From Lachnospiraceae bacterium XBD2001 (lineage in GTDB: Bacteria > Bacillota > Clostridia > Lachnospirales > Lachnospiraceae), in contig FPAN01000008.1 of the NCBI GenBank assembly GCA_900116395.1, positions 108,679 through 172,678 of the forward strand: a stretch of 64,000 nucleotides of DNA, in the 5' to 3' direction. A model generated the notes under the pieces. That model saw only the letters and a list, made by a program, of their open reading frames with translations, was not told the origin of the DNA and searched no databases. Below are positions 49,884 to 60,300 of the stretch, one piece after another. A program made the position numbers and the translations under genes. The first letter of the stretch is position 1, and each line of letters opens with the position of its first letter.

Positions 49884-51527
49884 TTAGTATTGATATACTC
49901 TCACTTCATATGGCTTGGTAGTGAGGGTTGGTTCTAAGTCATCGCAGTTGTAGTTGGAGAAAAGGACCTTGATATTACCTTCGCGGACCTTCTTCGGCAG
50001 ATGATACGTGCAAGGCTTGTCCGTAAAACTGCAAACCACCAAGAGTCCCTCGCCCTCATACTCTCTCTCGTAGACGTAGAGGTGCTTATTATGTGGGCAG
50101 AGTTCCCGGTAGGAGCCGTAGCGCACCACCGGACTCTTCGTTCGGAAGGCAATCAGCTTGCGATAGAAGTTCAAGAGAGAATCTGGATCCTGCTCCTGGG
50201 ATGCCACGTTGATGGTGGTGTAGTTCTCATTTACCGCAAACCATGGCTGGGTGGTTGAGAATCCACCGTAGGCGTCTTTGCTCCACTGCACCGGTGTTCT
50301 GGCGTTATCGCGGGTGGCCTTCTGAATCTTCGGAAGCACCTCTTCCACCGGCTTTTTCTTAATGTCGTTGTTATAGTTCTTGATTGCCATGCAATCCTTG
50401 TAATCGTCAATGCTTGGCAGAGCGATGTTGGTCATACCAATTTCCTGGCCTTGGTAGACAAATGGGGTACCTTTTAACAACAGATAACATGCTGCAAGCA
50501 TCTTGCCGCTCTCATCGTGATAGGTCTCGCTGCCATAACGGGAAATGATGCGGGGATGGTCGTGATTCTCCAGGTAGAGTGCGTTCCAATCCAACTTCTT
50601 CTGCCACTTGGTGAAGGCCCTTTTCAGCTTTCTTAGGTTAAAAGGCCGCGGCATATACTCCGTAAACATGCAGTCCGCATTCATGTGCTGGAAGTTAAAC
50701 ATCATATCCAGATCCGGGTGGTCGCCGCCCATGTATTCCTTGGCCTGCTTGATGCTTACCAGCGGCGCTTCGCCGATGACGAAACAATCGTAGTTGTCGA
50801 GGACCTCGGTGCGGAACTCTTGCAAGTACTCATGGATGTGTGGGCCGCTGGAATACATGCGGATACCCTTGAAAAATGGCACCAGATGATCATCCGGCAA
50901 TCCCTCCGGCTTGGAAATCATAGTGATGACATCCTCGCGGAATCCGTCCACACCCATATCTAGCCAGAACTTTAGGATGTCTTTTACCTCTTGGCGCACC
51001 GCTGGGTTATCCATGTTCAGATCCACCTGCTTCCGGTTGAACAGATGCAGATAATATTCGTCGGTTGTCTCATCATAGCCCCAAGCTTCGTTCTCAAAAA
51101 AGCTATCCCAGTTGTTTGGCGGGCAGCCCGGGCGCTTGCCTTTTCTCCAGAAGTAGTAGTCGCGGTATGGGCTGTTCTTGTCGCGGCTTTTCACAAACCA
51201 CTCATGCTCATCTGAGGTGTGATTGACCACCAGGTCCATGACAATCTTGATGTCTAAGGCATGAGCCTTGTCTACCACCTTTTTGAAAATATCCAAGTCG
51301 CCATATTCCGGCGCAATGGCGCGATAATCCGAGATATCATAACCGTAATCCGTCTGCGGCGACTGATACAGCGGCGAGAACCAGATGCCGCCAATCCCCA
51401 GCGACTTCAGGTAATCCAGTTTCTCATAAACGCCGTACAAATCTCCGATGCCGTCCCCATTGCCGTCCGCAAAGCTTCTCGGCCAGATTTGATAGAATAC
51501 GCGGTCCTTGTACCACTGTGTTCCCAT
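49884..51527 (-). CDS. GH13 oligo-1,6-glucosidase / alpha-glucosidase
   Basis: The 547-residue protein has the GH13 regions: DLVVNHTSDEH (about 98-108), GFREDVITMI (about 197-206; nucleophile position Asp), IGEAP (Glu, about 254) and LENHDHPRI (about 325). The QPDLN-type segment VDLNMDNPAVRQEV is also typical of subfamily 31 (oligo-1,6-glucosidase, trehalose-6-phosphate hydrolase relatives). No signal peptide. It cleaves imported alpha-glucosides in the cytoplasm. Monocistronic, GGGGAGGTTATTGC before ATG, with REP elements on both sides. Confidence 0.93.
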   Translation of the reverse strand: MGTQWYKDRVFYQIWPRSFADGNGDGIGDLYGVYEKLDYLKSLGIGGIWFSPLYQSPQTDYGYDISDYRAIAPEYGDLDIFKKVVDKAHALDIKIVMDLVVNHTSDEHEWFVKSRDKNSPYRDYYFWRKGKRPGCPPNNWDSFFENEAWGYDETTDEYYLHLFNRKQVDLNMDNPAVRQEVKDILKFWLDMGVDGFREDVITMISKPEGLPDDHLVPFFKGIRMYSSGPHIHEYLQEFRTEVLDNYDCFVIGEAPLVSIKQAKEYMGGDHPDLDMMFNFQHMNADCMFTEYMPRPFNLRKLKRAFTKWQKKLDWNALYLENHDHPRIISRYGSETYHDESGKMLAACYLLLKGTPFVYQGQEIGMTNIALPSIDDYKDCMAIKNYNNDIKKKPVEEVLPKIQKATRDNARTPVQWSKDAYGGFSTTQPWFAVNENYTTINVASQEQDPDSLLNFYRKLIAFRTKSPVVRYGSYRELCPHNKHLYVYEREYEGEGLLVVCSFTDKPCTYHLPKKVREGNIKVLFSNYNCDDLEPTLTTKPYEVRVYQY

Positions 51528-51549
51528 GCAATAACCTCCCCAATCTATT

Positions 51550-51627
51550 TGACACCCGGGGACGGGGTTTGTGAGTCATTGTACGCTTAGAAATGCAATG
51601 ACTCACAAACCCCGTCCCCGGGTGTCA
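51550..51627. repeat. REP-like palindromic element, copy I
   Basis: Arms TGACACCCGGGGACGGGGTTTGTGAGTCATTG and the complementary right arm, with an imperfect centre. It ends 10 bp from the chromate-transporter gene stop. Confidence 0.9.
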
Positions 51628-51637
51628 TTATATAATT

Positions 51638-52198
51638 CTATAGCGAATAAACCGCAACCCCGACGATTGCTGATAAACAAATCAGTGCGATAGGATTTAA
51701 TCCTTTTTTCAGAGCTTTTCTTGAGCCAAAATAGATTAAAGCAATGAGACCCGTAAGAGCCGTTGTTAATACATCTATGCTGTGCCCCGGCATCAATCCA
51801 CAATTCCTAACTATCATAAAGATACCCGTTACAAGGATAATCCCTATAATACATGGCTTTAATCCGCTAAGCGCAGCTTTTACATATCCATTCTGGAGAA
51901 AATAATTAAGTACAACCATCAATAGCAAAATGATTATAAATGCCGGTAAAACAACTGCAAATGTAGCTATAGCAGCTCCAAGTAAACCACCTTTTTCGCT
52001 TCCAACATAGGTAGCCATATTCACCATAATTGGCCCAGGTGTACTTTCACTTATGGCAATCATATAAGAAAGCATCTCATCATCCAGCCAACCATGTGCC
52101 ATAACAACATCTCGAATAAGCGGTATAGCTGCATATGCTCCACCAAAAGAAAAGAAGCCTACTTCAAGAAATCCGATAAATAAATCAAAATATATCAT
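51638..52198 (-). CDS. Chromate transporter half (ChrA N/C-type domain), second gene
   Basis: The 186-residue membrane protein has FLEVGFFSFGGAYAAIPLIRDVV (about 9-31) and SESTPGPIMVNMATYVG (about 48-64), the duplicated Chr signature. With the gene upstream (overlap of 4 bp) it makes a two-gene short-chain ChrA pair. Such proteins export chromate or act as sulfate/anion exporters. Confidence 0.92.
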   Translation of the reverse strand: MIYFDLFIGFLEVGFFSFGGAYAAIPLIRDVVMAHGWLDDEMLSYMIAISESTPGPIMVNMATYVGSEKGGLLGAAIATFAVVLPAFIIILLLMVVLNYFLQNGYVKAALSGLKPCIIGIILVTGIFMIVRNCGLMPGHSIDVLTTALTGLIALIYFGSRKALKKGLNPIALICLSAIVGVAVYSL

Positions 52199-52770
52199 TT
52201 CTCTTCGTGCTCCTTTCCTGTGCTATTCTTAACAACAAATACAATGATTCCTATTAGAGCAGCGACAAGCATCAGTACCATGGATGATATATTTAACGCA
52301 AAAACATTAATTAGTACCATGGAAACCACAGCAAATCCTAACATAGCAATTTGCATGGAAGCTTTTTTCATTTTCTTAAACATCTTAATCGCAGCATCTA
52401 CAATGAGAATTCCAACAGCTATCTTGATTCCTTTGAATGCGTTCGCGACCCAAGTTATCTCCAAAAAATGATTTAAGAATTTTGATATCAAAAAAATGAT
52501 TATAAATGACGGTAAAACCATTCCAAGTGTTGCCGCAATTGCGCCTGAAAGTTTTCCCTTCTTATAGCCTACATAAGTTGCGCAATTAATTGCTATCGGT
52601 CCAGGTGTCGATTCAGCTAAAACTGTGACTGTCATCATCTCATCATGTGTTATCCATTTTTTGTTTTCCACGCATGTATTCTCTATAAGAGAAATCATCG
52701 CATAACCTCCACCAAAGGTAAACATACCTATCTTGGCAAAAGTAAGAAATAATTCTATTAATATTGGCAA
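52195..52770 (-). CDS. Chromate transporter half, first gene
   Basis: The 191-residue membrane protein has FAKIGMFTFGGGYAMISLIENT (about 10-31) and LAESTPGPIAINCATYVGYKKG (about 49-70). It is the partner of the gene at 51638-52198; both are needed in the short-chain family. The N-terminus serves as the first helix. Confidence 0.92.
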   Translation of the reverse strand: MPILIELFLTFAKIGMFTFGGGYAMISLIENTCVENKKWITHDEMMTVTVLAESTPGPIAINCATYVGYKKGKLSGAIAATLGMVLPSFIIIFLISKFLNHFLEITWVANAFKGIKIAVGILIVDAAIKMFKKMKKASMQIAMLGFAVVSMVLINVFALNISSMVLMLVAALIGIIVFVVKNSTGKEHEEK

Positions 52771-53005
52771 AACTACGCCTCCAATTTTAGTAAGTCAATT
52801 CTCATAGACACAATACCGACATCACATCTTATTTCTTCATATTCGTCCTCTACAAATGTCGATTTGTTGATTTAAATTACCTTATAAGCTTATCACATCT
52901 TATATTCTAAAACAGATAACATTTTAAAAATAATTAAGGTTATAAGCTTATACGAAGTATTTAACGATGCCTAGGCTAATGGAGTATAAGAGAAGAAATT
53001 TTTCA

Positions 53006-53035
53006 CTGACATTTTTAAAATTCATCCCGTATAAT
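53006..53035 (+). promoter_or_regulatory. Plus-strand promoter ahead of the nitroreductase gene
   Basis: CTGACA (53006-53011) and TATAAT (53030-53035) are spaced by 18 bp. The transcript would carry the 14-codon ORF and then the nitroreductase. The 52771-53000 stretch shows only AT-rich sequence with a pair of TTATAAGCTTA-like words (about 52880 and 52945). Confidence 0.6.
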
Positions 53036-53089
53036 TGAGGATGAGTTATTTAACTTATACTTAGTAAATTCGCCGGAGGAACGAGATTC

Positions 53090-53134
53090 ATGAAATTTGC
53101 TATGTTACTGTGGAGTTTTGGATTTTTTGAGTAA
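53090..53134 (+). CDS. 14-codon ORF upstream of the nitroreductase gene
   Basis: ATG follows CGGAGGAACGAGATTC. The product, MKFAMLLWSFGFFE, is hydrophobic and aromatic. It may be a leader peptide or the start of a lost gene. The evidence is promoter plus ribosome binding site only. Confidence 0.3.
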   Translation: MKFAMLLWSFGFFE

Positions 53135-53185
53135 CTACCATATCTTTTAAATAACAAAATTAATGAAGCAAAGGAGATAATAGAT

Positions 53186-53692
53186 ATGGAATTTAATAAA
53201 GTTATTCAGAAGAGAGAGTCTGTTCGTAAGTACAGCAACACAAAGCCAACAGAAGACCAGGTGAAGTATATTCTGGAAGCGGGGCGCTTAGCACCGACAG
53301 CTTTTAATAAACAACCACAGCGAGTATATATTCTAAAAAGTGAAGAAGCTCTTCAGAGGATGGACAGTGTTCATCCATGCCGTTATGGAGCACCGATGGT
53401 AATTCTTGTATGTTCTGATAAAAATGCTGCAAGTAATTTTCAGGGTGGAAATAGCTATTTGACAGATGGTGTTATTGCAGCAACACATATGATGCTGGCA
53501 GCAACAGATATAGGATTGGATACATGTTGGGCGGGAGTGAATGATGTTATTAAAACACAGAAAGTTTTTGACCTGCCAAAAAACATCTACCCTATTTGTT
53601 TCCTGGATTTGGGATTTCGCGCTAGCGATTTCAAAGGTGTATCTAGCGATAAAAAAAGAAATCCAATTGATTCAATGGTAACTATTTTATAA
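53186..53692 (+). CDS. Nitroreductase family protein
   Basis: The 168-residue protein has the FMN-binding RESVRKYSNTKPT (about 10-22), APTAFNKQPQRVYIL (about 40-54) and HMMLAATDIGLDTCWAG (about 97-113). It is a short NfsA/NfsB-like flavoenzyme reducing nitro or quinone compounds with NAD(P)H. AAGGAGATAATAGAT precedes the ATG. Confidence 0.92.
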   Translation: MEFNKVIQKRESVRKYSNTKPTEDQVKYILEAGRLAPTAFNKQPQRVYILKSEEALQRMDSVHPCRYGAPMVILVCSDKNAASNFQGGNSYLTDGVIAATHMMLAATDIGLDTCWAGVNDVIKTQKVFDLPKNIYPICFLDLGFRASDFKGVSSDKKRNPIDSMVTIL

Positions 53693-53719
53693 AAAATTGC
53701 GGCGTAGCCTTAGGGCGAT

Positions 53720-53797
53720 TGACTCAGGGGGACGGGGTTAGTGATTCATTGTACGCATGGAAATACAATGACTCGCAACCCCCGTCCCCCTGAGTCA
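53720..53797. repeat. REP-like palindromic element, copy J
   Basis: Arms TGACTCAGGGGGACGGGG and CCCCGTCCCCCTGAGTCA, a third arm type still fully complementary. It lies 27 bp after the nitroreductase stop and next to the PPDK terminator. Confidence 0.9.
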
Positions 53798-53803
53798 AAA
53801 AAA

Positions 53804-53829
53804 TAGAGAGCCGGTTTCCCGACTCTCTA
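53804..53829 (-). terminator. Terminator of the PPDK gene
   Basis: TAGAGAG...CTCTCTA with an inner GGTTTCCC, followed by seven T's on the minus strand. Confidence 0.85.
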
Positions 53830-53853
53830 CGAATAAACTTATTCTGTTATGAA

Positions 53854-56496
53854 TTAGTTGTTCTTCTCAGCGATAGCTGCCTGCGCAGCGGCCAAACGTG
53901 CTACAGGAACACGGAATGGGGAGCAGCTGACGTAATCCAAACCAATCTTGTGGCAGAACTCTACGGAAGATGGATCTCCACCGTGCTCACCACAGATACC
54001 TACGTGAAGCTTGTTGTTAACTGGCTTACCAAGCTTAATAGCGGTCTCCATCAACTTGCCTACGCCGTTCTGATCTAACTTAGCGAATGGATCGTTCTCG
54101 AAGATCTTAGCATCATAGTAAGCATTTAAGAACTTACCAGCATCATCACGAGAGAATCCGAAGGTCATCTGAGTCAAATCGTTGGTACCGAAGCAGAAGA
54201 AATCAGCCTCAGCAGCGATCTCGTCAGCAGTAAGAGCTGCACGAGGAATCTCGATCATGGTACCTACTTCGTACTCAAGCTTAACGCCTGCAGCAGCGAT
54301 TTCAGCATCAGCAGTCTCAACAACGATCTTCTTAACGTACTTAAGCTCCTTAACTTCGCAAACCAATGGGATCATGATCTCAGGTCTAACGTTCCAGTCA
54401 GGATGTGCCTTCTGTACTTCGATAGCTGCACGGATAACAGCCTTGGTCTGCATCTTAGCGATTTCCGGATAAGTTACAGCAAGACGGCATCCTCTGTGAC
54501 CCATCATTGGGTTGAACTCATGTAAGGAAGCGATGATAGCCTTGATGTCATCAACGCTCTTGCCCTGAGCCTTAGCCAACTTCTCAATGTCCTCTTCCTC
54601 AGTAGGAACGAACTCATGAAGTGGCGGATCAAGGAAACGAATGGTAACTGGGTTACCTTCAAGAGCCTCATATAATGCCTTGAAGTCGCTCTGCTGGTAT
54701 GGAAGAATCTTCTCCAATGCAGCTTCACGCTCTTCAACAGTATCAGCACAGATCATCTCACGGAATGCAGCAATTCTGTCTTCCTCGAAGAACATGTGCT
54801 CTGTACGGCAAAGTCCGATACCTTCAGCACCAAGCTCACGAGCCTTCTTAGCGTCAGCAGGTGTATCAGCGTTGGTACGAACCTTAAGTCTACGATACTT
54901 GTCAGCCCAAGCCATGATCTGGCCGAACTCACCAGCGATAGTAGCGTCCTTAGTCTCGATTAATCCCTGATAGATGTTACCGGTAGTACCATCGATAGAG
55001 ATCTCGGATCCTTCAGTAAACTCAACACCAGCTAAGGTGAACTTCTTGTTCTCCTCATCCATGTTGATGTCGCCACATCCGGATACACAGCAGGTACCCA
55101 TACCACGAGCAACTACTGCAGCGTGAGAAGTCATACCACCACGAACAGTCAGGATACCCTGAGCAGACTTCATACCGGTGATATCTTCTGGGGAAGTCTC
55201 AAGACGAACAAGTACAACCTTCTCGCCACGAGCTGCCCATTCAACAGCGTCATCAGCAGTAAATACAACCTTACCACAAGCAGCTCCAGGAGAAGCGCCA
55301 AGGCCCTTTCCAAGAGGAGTAGCTGCCTTCAATGCAGCTGCATCGAACTGTGGATGAAGAAGGGTATCTAAGTTACGAGGATCGATCATAGCAACTGCCT
55401 CTTCCTCGGTCTTATGTCCTTCCTTAACAAGATCACAAGCGATCTTCAAAGCTGCAGGAGCGGTTCTCTTACCGTTACGGCACTGAAGCATGTAGAGCTT
55501 CTTATTCTCAACGGTGAACTCCATATCCTGCATGTCATGGTAGTGATTCTCAAGAGTCTCACATACCTTTAAGAACTCAGCGTAAGCTTCTGGGAATTCC
55601 TGCTCCATCTGAGCGATTGGCATTGGTGTACGAACACCTGCTACTACGTCCTCGCCCTGTGCATTGATCAGGAACTCACCCATCAACTTATTCTCACCGG
55701 TAGCTGGGTCACGGGTAAATGCAACACCTGTACCGGACTGGTTATTCAAGTTACCGAATACCATTGGCATTACGTTAACAGCGGTACCCCAAGAATATGG
55801 GATGTCGTTGTCACGACGGTATACGTTAGCACGTGGGTTATCCCAAGAACGGAATACAGCCTCGATAGCTAACTTCAACTGCTCTACAGGATCAGATGGG
55901 AACTCAGTACCCAACTGCTTCTTGTACTCAGCCTTGAACTGCATTGCTAATTCCTTGAGATCAGCAGCGGTAAGCTCTACGTCGTACTTAACGCCCTTCT
56001 TCTCCTTCATCTCATCGATGAGCTGCTCGAAGTACTTCTTACCAACTTCCATTACAACGTCAGAGAACATCTGAATGAAACGACGATAAGAATCATATAC
56101 GAAACGCTCGAAAGCAGGATCAGGATTGCCCTTGATCATTGCTTCTACTACTTCATCATTCAAACCTAAGTTCAAAATGGTATCCATCATACCAGGCATA
56201 GATGCACGTGCACCGGAACGAACAGAAACAAGCAATGGATTCTGAAGATCGCCAAACTTCTTGCCGTTCTCCTTCTCCATCCAAGCTACTCCCTCCATAG
56301 CCTGAGCCATAATTTCGTCATTGATCTTGCGACCATCTTCATAGTACTGAGTACAAGCCTCAGTTGTGATTGTGAATCCCTGTGGTACCGGAAGACCGAT
56401 CTCGGTCATCTCAGCAAGGTTCGCACCCTTACCACCCAGGAGATTACGCATGGACATGTTACCTTCTTTGAAGGTATAAACCCACTTGTTTGCCAT
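53854..56496 (-). CDS. ppdK: Pyruvate, phosphate dikinase
   Basis: The ATG at 56496 follows AATAGGAGGAAAGAGAAAA; 880 residues, the normal length. ATP-grasp part: GGKGANLAEMTEIGLPVPQGF (about 21-41). Central phosphohistidine domain: GGMTSHAAVVARGMGTCC with catalytic His near 455. C-terminal PEP/pyruvate barrel: GLCRTEHMFF, MGHRGCRLA and FGTNDLTQMTFGFSRDD. It interconverts ATP + Pi + pyruvate with AMP + PPi + PEP, replacing or reversing pyruvate kinase in anaerobes. Monocistronic. Confidence 0.98.
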   Translation of the reverse strand: MANKWVYTFKEGNMSMRNLLGGKGANLAEMTEIGLPVPQGFTITTEACTQYYEDGRKINDEIMAQAMEGVAWMEKENGKKFGDLQNPLLVSVRSGARASMPGMMDTILNLGLNDEVVEAMIKGNPDPAFERFVYDSYRRFIQMFSDVVMEVGKKYFEQLIDEMKEKKGVKYDVELTAADLKELAMQFKAEYKKQLGTEFPSDPVEQLKLAIEAVFRSWDNPRANVYRRDNDIPYSWGTAVNVMPMVFGNLNNQSGTGVAFTRDPATGENKLMGEFLINAQGEDVVAGVRTPMPIAQMEQEFPEAYAEFLKVCETLENHYHDMQDMEFTVENKKLYMLQCRNGKRTAPAALKIACDLVKEGHKTEEEAVAMIDPRNLDTLLHPQFDAAALKAATPLGKGLGASPGAACGKVVFTADDAVEWAARGEKVVLVRLETSPEDITGMKSAQGILTVRGGMTSHAAVVARGMGTCCVSGCGDINMDEENKKFTLAGVEFTEGSEISIDGTTGNIYQGLIETKDATIAGEFGQIMAWADKYRRLKVRTNADTPADAKKARELGAEGIGLCRTEHMFFEEDRIAAFREMICADTVEEREAALEKILPYQQSDFKALYEALEGNPVTIRFLDPPLHEFVPTEEEDIEKLAKAQGKSVDDIKAIIASLHEFNPMMGHRGCRLAVTYPEIAKMQTKAVIRAAIEVQKAHPDWNVRPEIMIPLVCEVKELKYVKKIVVETADAEIAAAGVKLEYEVGTMIEIPRAALTADEIAAEADFFCFGTNDLTQMTFGFSRDDAGKFLNAYYDAKIFENDPFAKLDQNGVGKLMETAIKLGKPVNNKLHVGICGEHGGDPSSVEFCHKIGLDYVSCSPFRVPVARLAAAQAAIAEKNN

Positions 56497-56610
56497 TTTT
56501 CTCTTTCCTCCTATTAGCAAAAAAAATTACTATTTGAGCCTTTTTACACTCGCAAAATCCATTTTACCATATTTAAGATGTTTGACAACCTACTTTTTAG
56601 GTGAAAAAAA

Positions 56611-56642
56611 AGCCACGATTCAAGGATTTTGAATCATGGCTT
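56611..56642 (-). terminator. Terminator of the gene at 56661-57254
   Basis: AGCCACGATTCAA pairs with TTGAATCATGGCT, followed by eight T's on the minus strand. Confidence 0.85.
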
Positions 56643-56660
56643 ATACGATTGCCGCAGAGA

Positions 56661-57254
56661 TTATCTGCTGGCAGTCAATTCAATATTCTCATGGGTTTCG
56701 GAGGCTGTTACCTGACCTCCAACCACCGTTACATTGGTGGTCAGACGATTGCCTGTCTCCGCTTCGATTACCTGGTAGGAAATGAGGTAATTGTCCTTCG
56801 GATTGGACTGAAGGGATACCAACAGATCCTGTCCGCCATCGTTACGCTCCTCGATGGTGTAGGAGTAGGTGCTTCCCATGGCACCTTCCTGGAGTACGCC
56901 CGGCTCCGTCATGCGGGACGCCTCATTGGTGCGCAGGTTCCGAACCATCACACCACTCTCGGTATCCATCAGATACCCTAATGTAATCTCTTGTACCACC
57001 TGTGTATCCTCATACAAAACAGATACGCAAGCCGCATCCATCAATGCGCTTCCGGCATCCACGCCACCGGTTACCACATCACTTACTTCCTTCGCTTCCT
57101 TCCCGCGGATATCCGCCATACGATCAGCGAAGAAGACGCTGCTGATAATTGCAGCAATTACCATAGTTGTTGCCAGTCCCTTGGTTCGAAGGAACACAAG
57201 AACCGACGCTCTCATATCTCTTTTGCTGTCCTCAGACTCTCTCAAATGCTTCAT
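56661..57254 (-). CDS. Membrane-anchored extracellular protein of unknown function
   Basis: The ATG at 57254 follows GGAGAGAAGT; 197 residues. A single membrane helix (about 26-46, GLATTMVIAAIISSVFFA) is followed by a beta-rich extracytoplasmic part with GYLMDTESGVMVRNLR and SYTIEERNDGG. No family is recognised; the size and topology resemble minor pilin or pilus-associated proteins, but no prepilin cleavage site is clear. It follows the sortase/adhesin genes in the same orientation. A terminator lies between it and the adhesin gene. Confidence 0.7.
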   Translation of the reverse strand: MKHLRESEDSKRDMRASVLVFLRTKGLATTMVIAAIISSVFFADRMADIRGKEAKEVSDVVTGGVDAGSALMDAACVSVLYEDTQVVQEITLGYLMDTESGVMVRNLRTNEASRMTEPGVLQEGAMGSTYSYTIEERNDGGQDLLVSLQSNPKDNYLISYQVIEAETGNRLTTNVTVVGGQVTASETHENIELTASR

Positions 57255-57297
57255 ACTTCTCTCCATCTTTGAACAACAATTTATAAAAACAAACAGG

Positions 57298-57326
57298 AAA
57301 AGGATACCTTGTTTTGATATCCTTTT
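57298..57326 (-). terminator. Terminator of the adhesin gene
   Basis: AAAAGGATA and TATCCTTTT pair around an 11-base loop, with a T-rich tail on the minus strand. It ends the adhesin transcript and also rules out the longer upstream starts of the next gene. Confidence 0.7.
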
Positions 57327-57369
57327 CAACTCAAAAAATGCAATTTCTATAACTTGGACATCTGTTCCG

Positions 57370-60300
57370 TTATTTTGTCAGAATCCATTCCACCAAATCA
57401 CCAAACCAACTGTCATTTGTCTTCGGAGATTTGTGCACCCATGCGCTTGACACTTTTGCCTTGTGATTCTCTGTCTCGACGGTCTTGCCCACGAAGTCCC
57501 CTTCGATTCTGGTTCCGCCGCCATTGCCGGTGGTTGCTCTATGGTTGCTTCCTGTGACCTCCTTACCACTCGCCTCTTTGCCAGTCGGAGTGGATGTGGT
57601 ATTACCGGTTGGTGCTGCGGTATTGCCGCCGCGATTGGAATTCTGTCCGAAAGACGGTACCGGTACTTCTGCCTTATTCACAATCGGCTTGGCCGCATCC
57701 AGCTCTTCGTCCGTCACACTGCTCTTCGCGGTTAAGGATACTTCGTTGCCGTCCTTATCCACCACATAGTAACGAACATTCGGATTGGTCATGCCCTGCA
57801 GGAGAACACCCTTCTGCAGTTCCTCGCCGGTAATCTCGATTTCCTTAAACACCGGATCATCTCCAACCGCCGTGGTGATGCGATAGGTCTCCGTCGGAAC
57901 GATCTCATCGGACTCACTCTTCAGGTAGAGCATGGTCTGGTTGTTGGTTACCGTAGCCTCGGCACTCTTGCCGTTCTCCACCGTTGCGGTAATCTTAGAC
58001 TCTTCTAAGACATAGCCGTGGGCGGTCTTCTCTTCGGTAAAATAGTAGTCGCCCCATGGAAGTCCGGTAATCTCAATGGAGGCGGTATTACCGGTAACTC
58101 CTACAGAAGAAGGTGTGGTTGCGATATGGTTCTGCTCCGGAGCGTCCGGATCTGTCAGTCCTACATAGGAGTAGCTTCCGTCTGCTTCCTGCTTCAGCTC
58201 CACACCGTAAGTCTTACCGTTACCGGCATCTAAGTACAGCTTGAAGGAAGAGGTCAAGTCATTCACACCGTTCATGAACTGGTTGGTCAGTACCAGGGTG
58301 TTGGTCTTGCCGGCCTTGCCGGTTGTACGACCGGCATAGAGAATGTTGTTGGACGTACCCCGGTCATAATCCTTACCGATGGATGTGGTATCCACCTCAT
58401 AGATGCCACCTTCCGGATCATCCAAGGCCTTCACGTAATAGGTTCCCGGTGTTAATAAAAAGGAAATCAATCCCTTCTTATTGGTCCATCCATAATCGAT
58501 GGCATTGTCTTCCGTCAACTTGGTATCATCCTTACCAACAGACTCGTAAGTCTCCTTGGTATAGATTCCGTATTCTGCACCTGCAATCGGTGTGGTCTGA
58601 TCCAGTTCATCTTTCAAACGCACATTAATCAGAGAAATCGGTGTTCCGCTGGCCCAGCTGCAGGCAGTGATATTGGCTGTGCAGGTTGCTGTAGCACTGG
58701 CACCGTTCGTCTTATAAGTTGCGGTATTCTTGTAGCGTCCCTTTGTATCCGCATAGGTATCGTACACCAGACGATAGGATTCGTTGGTTGCCTTCGGTAG
58801 AGTAACCTGCAAGGTGACCTCTCCGTCCTTGGTACGTACCACCTTGGTGGTATAGGTAGACGGATCAATCGGCGTCGATGCTGCTCCGGTAATAGCAGTT
58901 CCGGTGGTTCCATGAACGCCCTCATAGAGCTTGATGCTGTCCTTATTGATGCTAAGGCCCTCCGGAAGAACATCCGTAATGGTGGCTTCGTTGCCAAGAG
59001 CCGCTCCCATGTTGTTAATGTCAATGGTCCATGTGGTCTTGCCGGCCTCGTCCTTATAGGCTTTTACCACCTGCTGGTTGGTTAAGACTGCTCCTGCACC
59101 GCTTCCGGTAACGCTTGTGGTAAATCCCTCAGACAAGCATTCCGTAAACGTCATATCTGCCTTGTTTTTCAGATAAATGGTTGCCCCGGAGTAAGCATTG
59201 CCAAGCTTCAGCTTCTCTTTTCCGGCTTCCGTAAGCTTAATATCCGCGGTCAATGTAGTCTTATCGGAGATGGAGGTTAAGTCCGTAGTCCAAACATGGT
59301 CTGCTACACTTCCGTGAGATACAACAACCTCGTAGTCACCCTCATCCAATAAGGTCTCTGGGGTCGTATCATCCTTGTAAAAAAGCTTGCCCTTGAAATC
59401 ATCTACCACCTGGACATTGTTCAGGTTCATCTTGTTCTGGTTCAAGGTTAAGGTTAGATGCAGAGCCCCTTCGTTATTGGTATCGTCGTAACGGGATTCC
59501 AATGCACTACTGAGCATCTTATTCTGAAGCTTCGCAGTGGCATTTTTCGCAACCTCGAAGGCATCTACCGTAAGCTTCGCACCATCGCCGGTGCCTAAGC
59601 TATAGGTATGGGCTTCATCGTTCTTAAAATATTCTAACGCCTTGGTATCATAAACAACCGCTACTTTGCTTAAGGTCACCCCTGCAGCATCTAAGGCGCT
59701 TCGATTCATAGTAACGGATACGTTCTGTCCGTTGATCTTGGTTGCAGCTACATAAGTATCGTACTGGCTGCTGCCCTGTAGATAGGTGTTGTCGCCAACC
59801 TTCACGCCAATGGTTCCGGTGATGTATTCCTGATCATCCGGAATGGTCCAGGTCAGGGTAGCATTCGTATAATCCGTACTCTTGGTGGATGGCGTAATCT
59901 GCCAACTTAAGGTTCCGGTCGCCGAATCCGCCTTGGTACTGGCCGTCTTCAAATACGCGGTGGTATAGTGAGCGGTAAATTCCGGCTCGCCCCAGGTAAT
60001 CAGGGATGTTCCCTTACCGCCGCCCTTCGGATAAGATACTTCCAAAGTTGCAACGTTCTTCGCCTCTCCGTTATCCGTCATGGAAGCACTCATCTTGGTA
60101 TCAAAACTTATCTCATACTCATCGGAAAAGGTATCGAAGGTAAGCTTCAATGTCTGCTCATCCGTTCCGGTCACTGCATAGGTAATCTTGGCGCTACCAT
60201 CTGCTTGTGTAGCACTGTTTCCGGTCAAGGTATAGCTTGCACCGGTGGTAACATTTTTTACTGTAATTCCGGCTGTGGTATCCACCGTCAGTCCCGCAAT

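Noticed and set aside
912..53797. The 80-bp palindromes as insertion sequences or CRISPR
   Set aside because: They carry no ORF, no regular spacing and no target duplications; palindromy and covariation fit REP-type elements.
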